DNA from: Escallonia rubra
Taxonomy: Eukaryota > Streptophyta > Magnoliopsida > Escalloniales > Escalloniaceae
Assembly: GCA_033065855.1 (NCBI GenBank)
Contig: JAVXUO010000201.1
Span: forward strand, 1 to 64,000
Reading direction: 5' to 3'
DNA length: 64,000 nucleotides
The notes under the pieces were generated by a model. That model had not been told where the DNA came from and searched no databases. It saw nothing but the letters and a program-made list of their open reading frames with translations. How positions within the stretch are numbered: the first letter of the stretch is position 1; each line of letters starts with the position of its first letter. Position numbers and translations under genes: made by a program. This document shows positions 11,426 through 22,265 of this stretch, piece by piece.

Positions 11426-12950
11426 TATTTTTAAAATTTTTTGTGAGCAATTTTCGTCCATAAACTACGGATCCCATGAATTCTAAACTTATTATCACTT
11501 CCGCCACCTCTTTTCAGCTTCTCAAACTATGTCAACACCTCTTTGTCTTTCAAAAATTACCCTAATGCAGTCAGCAAGTAGCACACACTCGATCACATTG
11601 TGCACACAACTTCGCTTTGTTTCTAGATTTGCCCAATGATCTGGAAGTGAGTTCCCTTTCCACAGTGAGGCTGCGAAGAGTGTGGGTAATAGTAGTCTCA
11701 TTAACATTGCATTCCAATGTCTATGACATGTGAACACTGACGATGCAAAAAGTCTCGGCATTCAAATAATTACTCTTGTTTTGCCAAAAACAAAAAAGAT
11801 ATGCAAATTGTCTGACCATGACCAAGACTAAAGGAGACAGATAATGTGGACCTAATAGCACTATAGCAACCCTACCCTACCCAAGAAAAGTGTGAGCTTT
11901 TAACTTACTCAACCTACTCAGTTACAAAATGGGTTACGATAGGTTGGTTCAAGATAACAGTGGGTTTGGTGGAGTTGGGCTGTTAAAACCCATTTATATA
12001 AAGATTCGTTTATTAAATGTTAGTATATTTCACAAATAAAAACCACCGATAGCCACCNCCATGTACCGTCGCTTCATCAGGTGCCATTTGTCGTTGCTAA
12101 CAACCATTGGTGACAACTGCCAACAACACCCGTTGTCAACATTGCTGATACAGCACATTTACAAGACTACTCCCAAGATCATAACTAATATCCCTGCATG
12201 AAGAGACATAGCTATTACAACCGTCATTCTGCCCGCCCTCCCTCCCTCCCTCCCTCCCTCCCTCACTCACTCACTCATATATCGCTCCCCTTCATATTTT
12301 CGAGGTGTAAAACAATCTTCCATCCTAATCTGTTATCTAATTCACACCAATGATGAACTTTCATGGTTCTACCAAAACTAAATTAGTAAGACTTAAGGCT
12401 CATTACTTGGTGTTCAAAACATATCTCTAAATTGATAAAAGTCGGCACAAAATTTTCCATTTGATCTCTGAGTTCTCAAGTACACCTATTGTAAAAGTTA
12501 CATTAGAGTGTTAATCATGTCCGATTGTAAGAATAAAAATTGCCGCAATAACAGTAAAATTAACATGAAAATACCTAAATCTACGTTTTCTTTTATTTGG
12601 GATCTAAGATAAAACCAAATTGAGTTCGTATGGCACTCATGCCAAACCAACCAGACCCCCATCATAAAATTAAAACCCCTATCTTTATGGGACCTCACAA
12701 GTTGTGAGTTGGCTAATGTAAGCAAGCATTTCTTTTCATCATAGTATCCATCATTCTTGAACATTTCCAATGGAACTACTGAAATTCAGCACCAGCAACA
12801 ACATAATTCTTTGTTGTTATGTGTCTTAAGATTAATAAGATCATAAAGTATGATGGGACACTAATGAATGTACAAAAGAAAGAAGGCTCTATTATCTTGG
12901 CAACGACCAGGTCAATATTTTTCTCTTGGTTTTACAACTTCCAGTCTTTC
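11426..12950. other. Gene-free stretch
   Basis: No coding region is recognised. It includes one ambiguous base near 12,058 and a simple repeat (separate entry). Confidence 0.55.
12231..12276. repeat. (CCCT)n followed by (CACT)n microsatellite
   Basis: Tandem ccct units change directly into cact units, visible by eye. Confidence 0.9.
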
Positions 12951-12951
12951 A

Positions 12952-13306
12952 TATGATAATCTGCTACTCGTTTGGCAAGGTGCGAACCTATTATCTATAC
13001 AAAAACTTGTAAAAAAAAAAAGGATTCATGCATTAGATTTCCACTTTAACACTTCAAGAGAACTGAAGTTTGTCAAGATAGCATGACATGCGGAACACAC
13101 TTCCTTATTCTCACATAGAAGTCACTTGATAATTTGCTACTGGTTTGGCAAGGTGGGAACCTATTATCTATACAAAAACCTGTAAAAAAAACAAAAAGGA
13201 TTCATGCATTAGATTTCCACTTTAACACTTCAAGAAAACTGAAGTTTGTCAAGATAGCATGACATGCGGAACACACTTCCTTATTCTCACATAGAAGTCA
13301 CTTGTT
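12952..13306. repeat. Tandem duplication of a ~175-bp unit
   Basis: Copy 1 (about 12,952-13,128) and copy 2 (about 13,129-13,306) share long identical blocks such as ggattcatgcattagatt and gacatgcggaacacac. Only a few substitutions and a poly-A length difference separate them, so the duplication is recent. Confidence 0.9.
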
Positions 13307-14526
13307 TCATGCCAAAGGACCCTTTATATGGACTACAATGAAGTTATAGGCATCCTCCAACTTGTAGCAAGAGCAATTTCATAAAAGTCAAACAATATAT
13401 ACATTAATCTTTTCCCATGAACAGTCATGTAGAGCTGTCTTCTTGTAGGCCAATTTCAAAAGGCAAAGGGAAATAAAGACAATAGAGCTATCTTCTTTTA
13501 GGCCACCAACCCAACCCATTCATAGGCGTGTCGTGTATGTAAATTATCTATAAAATAAAAGAAGGAGAAGATAATAAGGGCCATGCATAGCATCACCTTT
13601 TCATAGACATCTTAAATTAATTTCATCAAAAGTTCACAACTCTAGCAATGAATGAAGGAAAGAGGGCTTTGTCGTCCACCTTGGTCCAATCCTCGGGATT
13701 AACTTAAGCAGCTCTTCAAAAACCAACAATCAAGATTTGGAGAAAACATATAAAAACATAAATACAATTGTAAAATAGAACTATGTGAAGCTTTAACTTC
13801 AAGAATAAACTGCAGTTAAATGAAATTTTAAACAAATGCATGACAGAGCTAATCTCCCAAAAGCCTTGAAAAACAACCGTGGTAGTAATTGATCCCTAAC
13901 GAACTACTATAATCCATATATGATGACAAGTCACAAAATATACGAAAATACTTAACTAACGTCAAATTTTCATACCACTACATGATGGATTTCCATCTCT
14001 ATAAGATATAACTTGACTCCAAAATTACATAATTGTTTCTAGATTCGAGATACACTACATATGATGGGAAAGAAAAGGTAGAACATTATATGTTCACGAA
14101 TTTTGTTGCCAAGGAAATACAAAAAACTAACATCTAGGCTTTAAGAAGTAATTTAGTGCCTTGAAGATAGTTGGCCTCAAATTCTTGAACATTATGAACC
14201 GAAGCTGACGTTTTCAAATTTACAAACAGTAGTGGACCAAAATATTGGATAAGTCGGTTATTCTCGGTTTTCTTTCAAGCCCAAGATAAAAGCTCAACTC
14301 GATTTCTTGGTGATGCCATGCATTAACTTGCCAAAACCATGAAAATGGTGCCAAATCTATTTGCTATTCCATCTTTCCCTTCAACCCAACCATATATACA
14401 ATAAACAAACCAAAGAGACCAAATATAAATAAATCTGGTAATTGACTATTTTTATCAAATGCTTGTTTGAGAGGATAGAAAGAACGTATAAGAAATCACT
14501 AAAGAGACCCCAATCCCAAGACGCAA
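13307..14526. other. Gene-free stretch
   Basis: AT-rich DNA with no supported gene or named repeat. Confidence 0.5.
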
Positions 14527-15357
14527 AATAATAAGGAAATTGTAACCAAAACCACAAAATCAAATCCATAAGAACAACCCCCATAGTTTGTGAGTGAGCA
14601 TGCATGTCTAGGGGCAGTGTTGTGTTTTCTTGTGGGGGTGCATATAAATTCGGTTTTGAGGAGAACGATGTAGAAGAAGCGAAGAGAAGTTTACAGTAAA
14701 GGAATATCAGTGTAAATGCGAGAGAGAGAGAGAGAGATTAATAGTTATGTACCCGCAGGCCTACAATGGCCATGGATGATTAAGGTTGGTCAAGCATTGG
14801 AAAGTGATGCTGCTACACGCAAGTTTAGGTACGACTTGTCCTCGCTTGCGAAGTTATTCAAATTGCCATCAACCCTAACACAAAAAATAGTATAAAACTT
14901 ATAAACAAAACCAAAAAATAAAATCCATAAGAACAACAACCAGTGTGTGAGTGAGCATATGTGTCTAGGGGCAGTGTCGTGTTTTCTTGGTACATATAAA
15001 TTTGGTTTTGCGGAAAGAGATGTGAAAGAGGAGAAGAGAAGTTTACAGTAAAGGAACATCAGTATGTGTGTGTGTGAGAGAGAGAGAGAGAGATAGAGTT
15101 TTATACGTTCAGGCCTACAATGGCCATGGATGATTATGGTTCAATTTTCCATCAATCCTGGCCTAACCCAAAAAATAGTACAGAAATTGTAGACCAAACC
15201 ACAAAAATCAAATCCATAAGAACAACCAGTGTGTGTGAGTGATCATGCATGTGTAAGGGCAGCGTTGTGTGTTCGTGTGGGTGTGCATATGAATTCGGTT
15301 TTGAGGCAAAAGACGTGAAAGAGGAGAAGAGAAGTTTACTGTGAAGGAACATCAATA

Positions 15358-15392
<35 letters not shown>

Positions 15393-15500
15393 TGTACGCA
15401 CAGGCCTACAATGGCCATGGACGATTAAAGTTAAGGTTGGTGAAGCATTGGGAAGCAATAGTGCTACACACAAATTCAGGTACAATTTCTCTAGTCATGC
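14527..15500. repeat. Three tandem copies of a ~290-360-bp unit carrying GT/GA microsatellites
   Basis: Units start near 14,527, 14,885 and 15,172. Each contains, in order: ccataagaac, a gtgagtgagcat or gtgagtgatcat block, a gtgttgtgtt-like block, agagaagtttac, a (GT)n/(GA)n run (about 14,720, 15,066 and 15,357), then aggcctacaatggccatgg. The copies differ by many substitutions and by microsatellite length, so they are older than the 12.95-kb duplication. Open frames through them are interrupted and not conserved as protein. Confidence 0.9.
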
Positions 15501-15509
15501 GGAGTTCTT

Positions 15510-17500
15510 CAGATTGCCATCAATCCGTGCATAAGTTGTCTGACTCAAGGTAATGCGAATGAACAAGGAAGCACCTTCCTGGAATTTAAAAAGATTCATC
15601 TGAAGGGGAACTACATTACGCAGGTTCAAATCCATCGCCTTCAATAGTTTATTTATAGATTAGAAAGGGTTGGTCATATCTAAATTGATTAGCTGACGGG
15701 CTGAGGATAAAAAGGCAGTAATTGGGGGAATCCCCCAAGCAACAAGGTCCTGCATTGACATATCTAAGATGGCTGTTAATAGCGTATTGTGTTGTTGATT
15801 TTGATGCATGAACCCCAATTATAGACATTATCCTCAGGAGTAAAACTGTTGTATAGTTGTGTTGGCTCAAAAACAAAGTTGTTCGAGTATCAGTTGATTA
15901 TTTGGTTTGAAAAGCAACAAGCAAAAGCGGAAAACGGAAACAATTCATCAAACATGTGGTGAGCAAAGAGTGTAAAGTAACGGTGTGCATTCGTGCATAC
16001 GTTTAAACATCTCGCATGAAATGTTAAAGCCAAAGGAAGCATGAAAGCAGTGAACCCATGAGTAAGATGAGCAAAATCGTGGAAAACAGATGAAAAGAGA
16101 GCAGGTGTAGTTGGTCTAATTCAATCAAAAGTCGGCATACCGGTAGTATTATGGGAGAGGAAGTTCCGCTTCTCCAGAAAGCCAAAGTTAGTTTTGTACA
16201 AGATTTCAGATGCAGTTTTGGTGGCCGGCGGAAGGTTGATCGTGAATTCATCATTGGAGGCGTGTTCTTGGTAGCATATGAGCCAGGTTCTTGACGCGTT
16301 GTTATTCGGCTGAAGTTCATCTGCAAGTTGTTGTGAGGAGAGTAAACTTCTTCAAGTTCTTGCGCTGCAAAAAAATAATCTGTAGGGATGGGGTACGATT
16401 GTGGCAGGGATGGTGCAGTTATCTCTGTTTTCCTACTATTGTGACGATTCGAGGAGTTGTGATGAGCAAACGTGTGTTTGCATCGGTTCTGAAAAAAGGC
16501 CCAGAAAATTAGTAATATGGAGTATCTTTGAGGGTATTTTGGTCATGTAAATGTGTAGAAACATTGTTAAACACATGACACTTTTAAGGTAGAGAGATTT
16601 GGTAATTAAACCGGCAGGATGGTTGGCACAAGAGCAAGAAAAACGTATTGCTTGTGAACTTGGTTTGAGAGCAAGAAAAATAGAAAAGTTAAAACGATGA
16701 TCTTTTAGCACCCACTACGAACAAACGTGTGAGGATGGATGTAGATCCCCTTGATCCTTTTTGTTCGCATCTTTTTCGTTTAGTTGTAATGAAAAATTGG
16801 GTGTTGCTTCAAATGAATTAGATTTTGGCCTCCAAATCTCATCTTTTAAAATGTTTCTCAATATGTATGTAATGTCAAATGAAAAGGAAATTTGAGAAAA
16901 AAATATATATCAGGCCTAAATAACTTTATAGTTTGGAATTGATTATGTGTTTTAGTCAAAAGCTATTATGACTGAGACAAAAAACGTTTAACTTTAAAAT
17001 AGAAATTGAATATGTTTGGAGTTGACACTCTCTTTCTCTGGCAGAGGATTAAATTGACACTCCTTAAAGCCCGTTTGAAATTGATTCTAAAAAGTAAAAT
17101 TCTGCTTAAATGTTAATTAGTTTTAAAAATCAGATTTAATCTACTTTTGTAGAATCAATTTACTATTTTGCAAAAGTAGTTTTAAACTAACTTAAAGTTA
17201 TAAAAGTGTTTGGATAAAAAGTGCTTAAATTAGTTCTACTGCGACAAAATGACCGTAGATGACACTTAATAAATAAATTTCTTATATCCATTTAGAAAGG
17301 TGATGTTAAGATAACTTTCATTGTAAATAAGTATATTACACAAGTAAATTATCAAAAAGTTATTTTCATCCACCTACAAAAGTTATTTATTTTTTACTTT
17401 AAATTAAAAACACCCATGATCTCACATCAGTGCTTATAATATAGTAACTTTCAAAAATTAGTTAAAGGGTATGAGATGTTATTTTGTTAGAAATATGAGA
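15510..17500. other. Mostly gene-free stretch
   Basis: Apart from the tentative minus-strand exon at 16.1-16.4 kb I see no gene. 17,040-17,480 is AT-rich with no recognised element. Confidence 0.5.
16121..16365 (-). CDS. Possible 3'-terminal exon of an unrecognised gene
   Basis: On the minus strand a frame ending at the stop at 16,121-16,123 reads through about 65-80 codons with a protein-like mix of residues (for example LYKTNFGFLEKRNF near its end). A possible acceptor (ttttttgcag) lies just upstream near 16,365. I do not recognise the family, and no partner exons were found. A second frame is also open over part of the region, so this could be chance or a captured gene fragment. Confidence 0.22.
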
Positions 17501-17504
17501 TGTT

Positions 17505-18445
17505 ATTTGTTAGATAAAAAGCTTGAACCTTTAGACAGCTTAGGCATCTCATACAACAACTCAGCCAGGGTCTGGCCATTAATTACCGACGAATTATGCC
17601 CATCCTGAATGTAAATGTAAAAGGTAAAAATGTCTTTCGAAGAAAGAATTTGGTAATTGAGGCTCAATTGCCTTGGTTTCTCCCTGTCCATGAGCATCCA
17701 AAATTGTGCTTTGCTCGGAGCCAGAAGTAGCTTTGGAATAAGTGAAACTCCACTTATGAAATGGCACCAGATAAGAGGGTAAACAATGTTCATCCAGAGA
17801 GCTCAGCGTCCTGCAAAATCTCGACCGAGGAACTGGCAACCTGGTCCATGCCTGTTGCTCAAACATAAGAAGAAATAAGGCAAGAAAGAAACTTACTTGA
17901 AAAACAAGTTCAACGAAAAAGTAAAGAAAAAACATTCTCAACCCTTCATGCCCCCAAACACTACACCCTCCCCACCAAAATCTACTGGTGTCCAAAATCT
18001 GGTGTTTTGGTAAATTGCACGTATCCCGGTGGGTGTCAGTGATAGATGCGGTGTCCGTGTTCATGCTACCTAGTTTAAAGCACTTGATGTAGTAAATTCA
18101 ATAAGTAAATTAGAGCTTAGTAGCAAGAAACTCCTCATATGGGGACGCTTTTCTCTTGAAAACTTGCTTATTCGATCTCAAGTTAGAGTTCTATGGTTTC
18201 CTGTCCGAAGCTAAGATGGGAATTTGATCCTTTTAGCTGGACATAGATGCATAGAATAAGTGAGAGAGACTACCTGAAAATCTAGCCATTTTCGACTCAA
18301 TTCCTTGTTGCCCTTTCCGTTCAACTACTTTTATTTTTGTTATTTTCACAGGTAAGTAGCTCGTAACCAATTGATGTGACAAGTACAAAGTAACAATTCA
18401 GTGTCGTTTATGACACTTTTAAGGAAAAAAGTGTATTCACCGTGT
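17505..18445. repeat. Segmental duplication, copy A (partner 25,815-27,765)
   Basis: Begins with ttagataaaaagctt... and ends near gtgtattcacc; both edges recur in copy B. Copy B has about 1 kb of extra sequence (about 26,265-27,305) that copy A lacks. The LINE and its nested LTR element lie between the two copies. Confidence 0.85.
17594..17853 (-). pseudogene. Duplicated last exon of an ankyrin-family gene
   Basis: The minus strand carries the same terminal exon as ankyrin gene 1 (25,892-26,158). After a caacag acceptor it reads AWTRLPVPRSR..., CLPSYLVPFHKWSFTYSKAT and ILDAHG. The C-terminal part is shifted (SFFERHF where the other copy keeps PFLRKTF), and no other exon of this copy is present. 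It is therefore a detached fragment. It belongs to a duplicated segment (about 17,505-18,445) whose partner is 25,815-27,765. Confidence 0.75.
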
Positions 18446-18447
18446 AA

Positions 18448-18947
18448 CAATTGAGATGATAGTAGAAGAATATCAAACGGCTGCTAGAAATTAAGATAAT
18501 AAAGACGGTAGATTGAACTCATACAGAGTTGTCCCAAACCCTATTTCGGCAGCGACAATTGCTATTCCCCAGCTTCTCTCTTCTCTAAGAGCTGTCGTAA
18601 CCTCCCCAGCTAACCCCCCCACCTTCTGAACCCCCGTGCTGACCTTCTAACGGCATCCCACTTTTCCCCCGCTGAAGGCAAGCCACCGGACATCTCGAGA
18701 AATGACCAGGCCTCAACCTTCACTTCACAACCTTCTTCGATCTGCGATGTATCTTCAAATACCTCTTCGGATTGAAGAGACTCATCATTTCAATATTTTG
18801 TGGAAGAATGAAGAGATCTTCTTGAAGATATAATTATTAGAAATATCAGTAGAACGAGAGTCAGATCACAGAATTCAACTTGCTTAAGTACGCAGCCAAA
18901 ACCAGGAAGAAGAGTGCATAAAAACACTCCCCTTACTACCTGAAGGT
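18448..18947 (+). other. Probable upstream part of the LINE
   Basis: The 500 bases before the LINE endonuclease frame contain no stable frame. They may be the LINE's 5' UTR or a decayed first ORF. The true 5' end of the LINE was not found. Confidence 0.35.
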
Positions 18948-19133
18948 ATGTCTTTGTCTTATATCCGTCTTGAGTGGAGTATGGACATTGTGCTTTGGAA
19001 CTGTGATGGGGTAGGAAACTGTAAGTTTCATAACGAATTTAGAAAAACTGTGAAAAGATTTCATCCTAACCTTGTAGCGGTTTTCGAACCCATTGTCCAA
19101 TTTTCCAAAATGGGAAATTTTTTCCAAGATTTG
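18948..19133 (+). pseudogene. LINE endonuclease, N-terminal part
   Basis: The frame reads MDIVLWNCDGVGN then HPNLVAVFEP, which match the first two conserved motifs of plant L1 endonucleases (WNCRG.. and ..P..l.L.EP). It is cut at 19,133 by the LTR element. The next motif continues at 22,017. Confidence 0.85.
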
Positions 19134-19549
19134 TGTTACGAAATCGCTCTAGATAAATATGTATAGAACACGATAACCAAATATGAAAACACAAGAAATA
19201 TGAGAGAACTCAAATCCACTTTGCACAAGTCAGATTTACAACACTCCCTCACGTGTATCTCTCAATTGTTTTCCTACTCAAAGAAGGACTCTTCTTTCTT
19301 TGCCTACCCAAAGAAAGACTATCCTTTCTTTCCTACTCAGAGAAGGACTCTTATCTCTTAGCCTACTCCAAGAAGGACTCTTCTCTCTTGCCCTTAAACA
19401 CTATACAAGACACCTTAGTTATACTTAGAGAAAATAGTGATCTTCTCTCTCCAAGCAATGTGGGACAAGATGTCTTATATACTAAGGGTCAAGTTGCAAC
19501 CTTCTTTGAGTAACCGATGTGGGACATAAATACAAGACATATATCAACA
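19134..19549 (-). repeat. 3' LTR of the nested element
   Basis: 416 bp, TG..CA ends. It contains about four tandem ~30-bp units built on aagaaggactcttctctctt, which open a spurious plus-strand frame. Confidence 0.93.
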
Positions 19550-19717
19550 ATCTCCACCTTGGCTTGTATTAACAAACCACTCCATGAGGAAACTGTAATA
19601 TGCTTTCAGTATCTTCTTCATGTACTCCACCTTGCATCCCCTTTAAAGGTAGGGATGCACTCCACCTTGAGCTCAGCAAGAAAGAAGATGAATCAAGCTC
19701 AAGCAATGCTTGAACTT

Positions 19718-21082
19718 CTAGGTCGTGACTATTTTTATGCCCATATCAACTGCGTAGGTCCTCGGCCCTATCTGCCTCTCACCATAGCATAGCGTTGATC
19801 CCTTGTCCAGCTGTAACACTGTAATCTCCTTACGTGCGTCAGCCCTATCCTTGGACACCAACGGGATCATCCACTCCGCCATCATCATCACCCCGCAATA
19901 TGGATTAAGCGTAGCGCTCGACTTCTCCATGAAGTCCATCCCAAGCACCACCCCAAGCTCATCCATGTCGATGATGTTGAAGTCGGCCTTCCCTGTCCGT
20001 CCGCTGATCCTCAAATCGACGTTCTTGACGACTCCCTTCGGCAGTCGCTCCTCGGCATTCATGGCCGTGAACCAACTCCCATCCTTAGTTGGTTTTAGCC
20101 CAAGCCACTCGGCAACCCTCGGACTCATGAAGTTGTGGGTGGCCCCGGTATCCACAAACGCTTCTTGATTCTTCCCAGAAACGTCCAACGTTGCGTAGAG
20201 CAAACCCCGTCTCTTCTTACTGTTCTTCCCCTTGGTAGCTTCTTCCTTTGACTTCTGCACGAACGCATTGACCATCTGCAATGCCCCTATGCGTGCCTCC
20301 CCGTCGCTGCTGGAAGAATCTCCCTTGCTGCTTTTGTGCTTCTCGAGGAATACAATCATCTTGCCCTTGTGTGGGCAATCCTTCCTGTAATGCGGACCTG
20401 CATAGTAGAAGCATCCTCTTCTAGGCCCCACACGAGCCTTGTGGTCACGAGAGTTACCATGCTTGCGACTTCCCTCGTGCTTCTTCTCCTCCTTGTGATG
20501 GCGGCGACGTACCTTGTCCCCACTCCGCTCATCATCGATTGCCTTGGGCGAGCCACTCTTCGACCTACCATCTCCCCCATCTTTGGCACGCTCGTGCCTT
20601 GGAGATCTCGGCCTTTCACGTTGCTTGAAGTCTCCTAACCTCTCGAAAATCACCATGGCGGAAGCCAAGTCGCGAGGTTCCCTTCGCCGCAACTCTGTGG
20701 CAAACCACTGCTGCAACCCATCAATGAAGAAGCATAGTCGCTGCCTCTCGGACATCTCTGGTATTTCGAGCATCAAAGCCGAGTATTCCTTCACATACTC
20801 GTGGATGCTCCCTTCTGCCTCAGCTGTCAAAGGTTTATCATCGACGCTATCCGGATAGAACTGCCTTTGTAGTTCACACTTGAACTTCTCCCACGTTTTG
20901 ACATTGCACCCATCGGTATAGCGACGCCTCCACCATGAGGCAGCTGTATCCGTAAGGTACATGACCACCGTATGCATCTTTTCCTCCTCGTCGTCGATGT
21001 CAAGTGTTTCAAAGTACCGCTCCAACTGCCAAAAGAAGTTATCCACCTGCCTCGCCTCTCTCGCTTCATCGTGCGATCTCAA
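19718..21082 (-). CDS. Gag (C-terminal) plus retropepsin of the nested LTR element
   Basis: A 454-codon open frame in the minus direction. Residues about 1-150 are a retrotransposon gag domain (DNFFWQLERYFE, TAASWWRRRY, FKCELQRQFYP). A basic linker follows, then a zinc-knuckle remnant at 224-236 (CFYYAGPHYRKDC), where the second cysteine is Tyr227. An aspartic protease follows with VDTGATHNF (310-318) and GVVLGMDF. There is no polymerase. The frame is continuous with the upstream ORF except for one TAG at 21,083-21,085, so the original start is probably at 21,445. Protease and gag look otherwise intact. Confidence 0.88.
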   Translation of the reverse strand: MRSHDEAREARQVDNFFWQLERYFETLDIDDEEEKMHTVVMYLTDTAASWWRRRYTDGCNVKTWEKFKCELQRQFYPDSVDDKPLTAEAEGSIHEYVKEYSALMLEIPEMSERQRLCFFIDGLQQWFATELRRREPRDLASAMVIFERLGDFKQRERPRSPRHERAKDGGDGRSKSGSPKAIDDERSGDKVRRRHHKEEKKHEGSRKHGNSRDHKARVGPRRGCFYYAGPHYRKDCPHKGKMIVFLEKHKSSKGDSSSSDGEARIGALQMVNAFVQKSKEEATKGKNSKKRRGLLYATLDVSGKNQEAFVDTGATHNFMSPRVAEWLGLKPTKDGSWFTAMNAEERLPKGVVKNVDLRISGRTGKADFNIIDMDELGVVLGMDFMEKSSATLNPYCGVMMMAEWMIPLVSKDRADARKEITVLQLDKGSTLCYGERQIGPRTYAVDMGIKIVTT

Positions 21083-21445
21083 CTACGGCATTTTCTTTTG
21101 CCTTGGCTGCAGCGCGATATACCCCTGCCTCGTACCTCTTGTAAGCTCCTTCTTACAAGCAGCTAGTTCTTCTTGGAGCTCCGTGACTTGTCCCTTGAGA
21201 TCCTTGTGCCATTGCACCTCCCACTTAGTGAAATGGGCGACCCTCTCCTCGATCAAGTCATCTAGCTCCTCTGCGAACATATCGACTTTCCTTTCTGGCA
21301 CAGCTAGTCGACTATCTACCTCCAAGTCATCTAATCTATTGAAGATTAGCTCCACCTGACTTGCGATAGTCCGCTGCAAGTGCTCTCCAAGTGCCTCGAG
21401 CTCGCTTCTCATGCATGCTTTGGCATCCCCTGTCGCACTGCTCAA
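21083..21445 (-). pseudogene. Gag N-terminal part, ended by an in-frame TAG
   Basis: 120 codons, probable coiled coil (LEALGEHLQRTI, VTELQEELAACKKEL), typical of the region ahead of plant Ty3 gag cores. The stop falls exactly where related gags have KMP-x-L; the next codons LRSHDEAREARQVDNF continue in the same frame. One base change (GAG to TAG) would explain it. Readthrough is possible but not shown. Confidence 0.75.
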
Positions 21446-21595
21446 ATCCTTTACCGTGCTCTGCCATATGCCAAAATTCGTCTTTCCATCGAATTGTCAC
21501 AGGCATACTTCATGGTCGTGTTGTCTACATATTTATCCTCTCAAATTGATTTCAATTTTGCCAAAAAAATAAACCTGGAAGCTCTTGATACCACT

Positions 21596-22011
21596 TGTTA
21601 CGAAATCGCTCTAGATAAATATGTATAGAACACGATAACCAAATATGAAAACACAAGAAATATGAGAGAACTCAAATCCACTTTGCACAAGTCAGATTTA
21701 CAACGCTCCCTCACGTGTATCTCTCAACTGTTTTCCTATTCAAAGAAGGACTCTTCTTTCTTTGCCTACCCAAAGAAAGACTATCCTCTCTTTCCTACTC
21801 AGAGAAGGACTCTTCTCTCTTGACCTACTCAAAGAAGGACTCTTATCTCTTACCCTTAAACACAATACAAGACACCTTACTTATACTTGGAGAAAGCAGT
21901 GATCTTCTCTCTCCAAGCAATGTGGGACAAGATGTCTTATATACTAAGGTCCAAGTTGCAACCTTCTTTGAGTAACCGATGTGGGACATAAATCCAAGAC
22001 ATATATCAACA
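21596..22011 (-). repeat. 5' LTR of the nested element
   Basis: 416 bp, same length and ends as the 3' LTR. It carries the same internal ~30-bp tandem units. Adjacent to the primer-binding site. Confidence 0.93.
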
Positions 22012-22016
22012 ATTTG

Positions 22017-22265
22017 AATTACCATACCTCTTGCATTATCAATCGTGAAAGGAGAGCTAGGGGAATCTGCTTACTTTGGGATTCTTGCCAAATTAGTGTC
22101 AACATTATAGAGGCTGTAGCCAAGTTATACATGCCAACGTTGCTAAACAGGATTATAAGGACTGGATTTATTCTGCAATCTATTGCTAGTCCAAACTCTA
22201 GGAATAGAGATGATCCGTGGAAGAACCTTAAGGATTTTGTTGTTTCCAACACCAAGCCCTGAACG
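22017..22265 (+). pseudogene. LINE endonuclease, continuation after the insertion
   Basis: Reads RARGICLLWDSCQISVNII, equivalent to the conserved GGIWLLWD motif, then TxxYASPN-like IASPNSRNRDDPWKNLKDF. With the atttg duplication removed it joins the fragment ending at 19,133. Confidence 0.8.

Larger units (their letters stand above)
19129..22016 (-). mobile_element. Nested gag-protease LTR retrotransposon (TR-GAG-like) with 5-bp target duplication
   Basis: Two 416-bp LTRs (19,134-19,549 and 21,596-22,011) start tgttacg and end atcaaca on the plus strand. They are flanked by identical atttg (19,129-19,133 and 22,012-22,016). By eye about 17 positions differ between LTRs (~96% identity). A primer-binding site like that for initiator tRNA-Met (plus strand gctcttgatacca, just left of 21,596) and a purine tract near 19,550 show minus orientation. 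The interior holds only gag and a retropepsin; there is no reverse transcriptase, RNase H or integrase, and only 168 bases separate the protease ORF from the 3' LTR. It is thus a 2.9-kb non-autonomous Ty3-type element that would need enzymes from a partner. Confidence 0.93.

Noticed and set aside
19253..19513. Plus-strand ORF (also 21,715-21,975)
   Set aside because: It is the translation of short tandem units inside the LTRs of a minus-strand element.
20336..21359. Plus-strand ORFs over the gag region
   Set aside because: Shadows of the minus-strand gag-protease frame.
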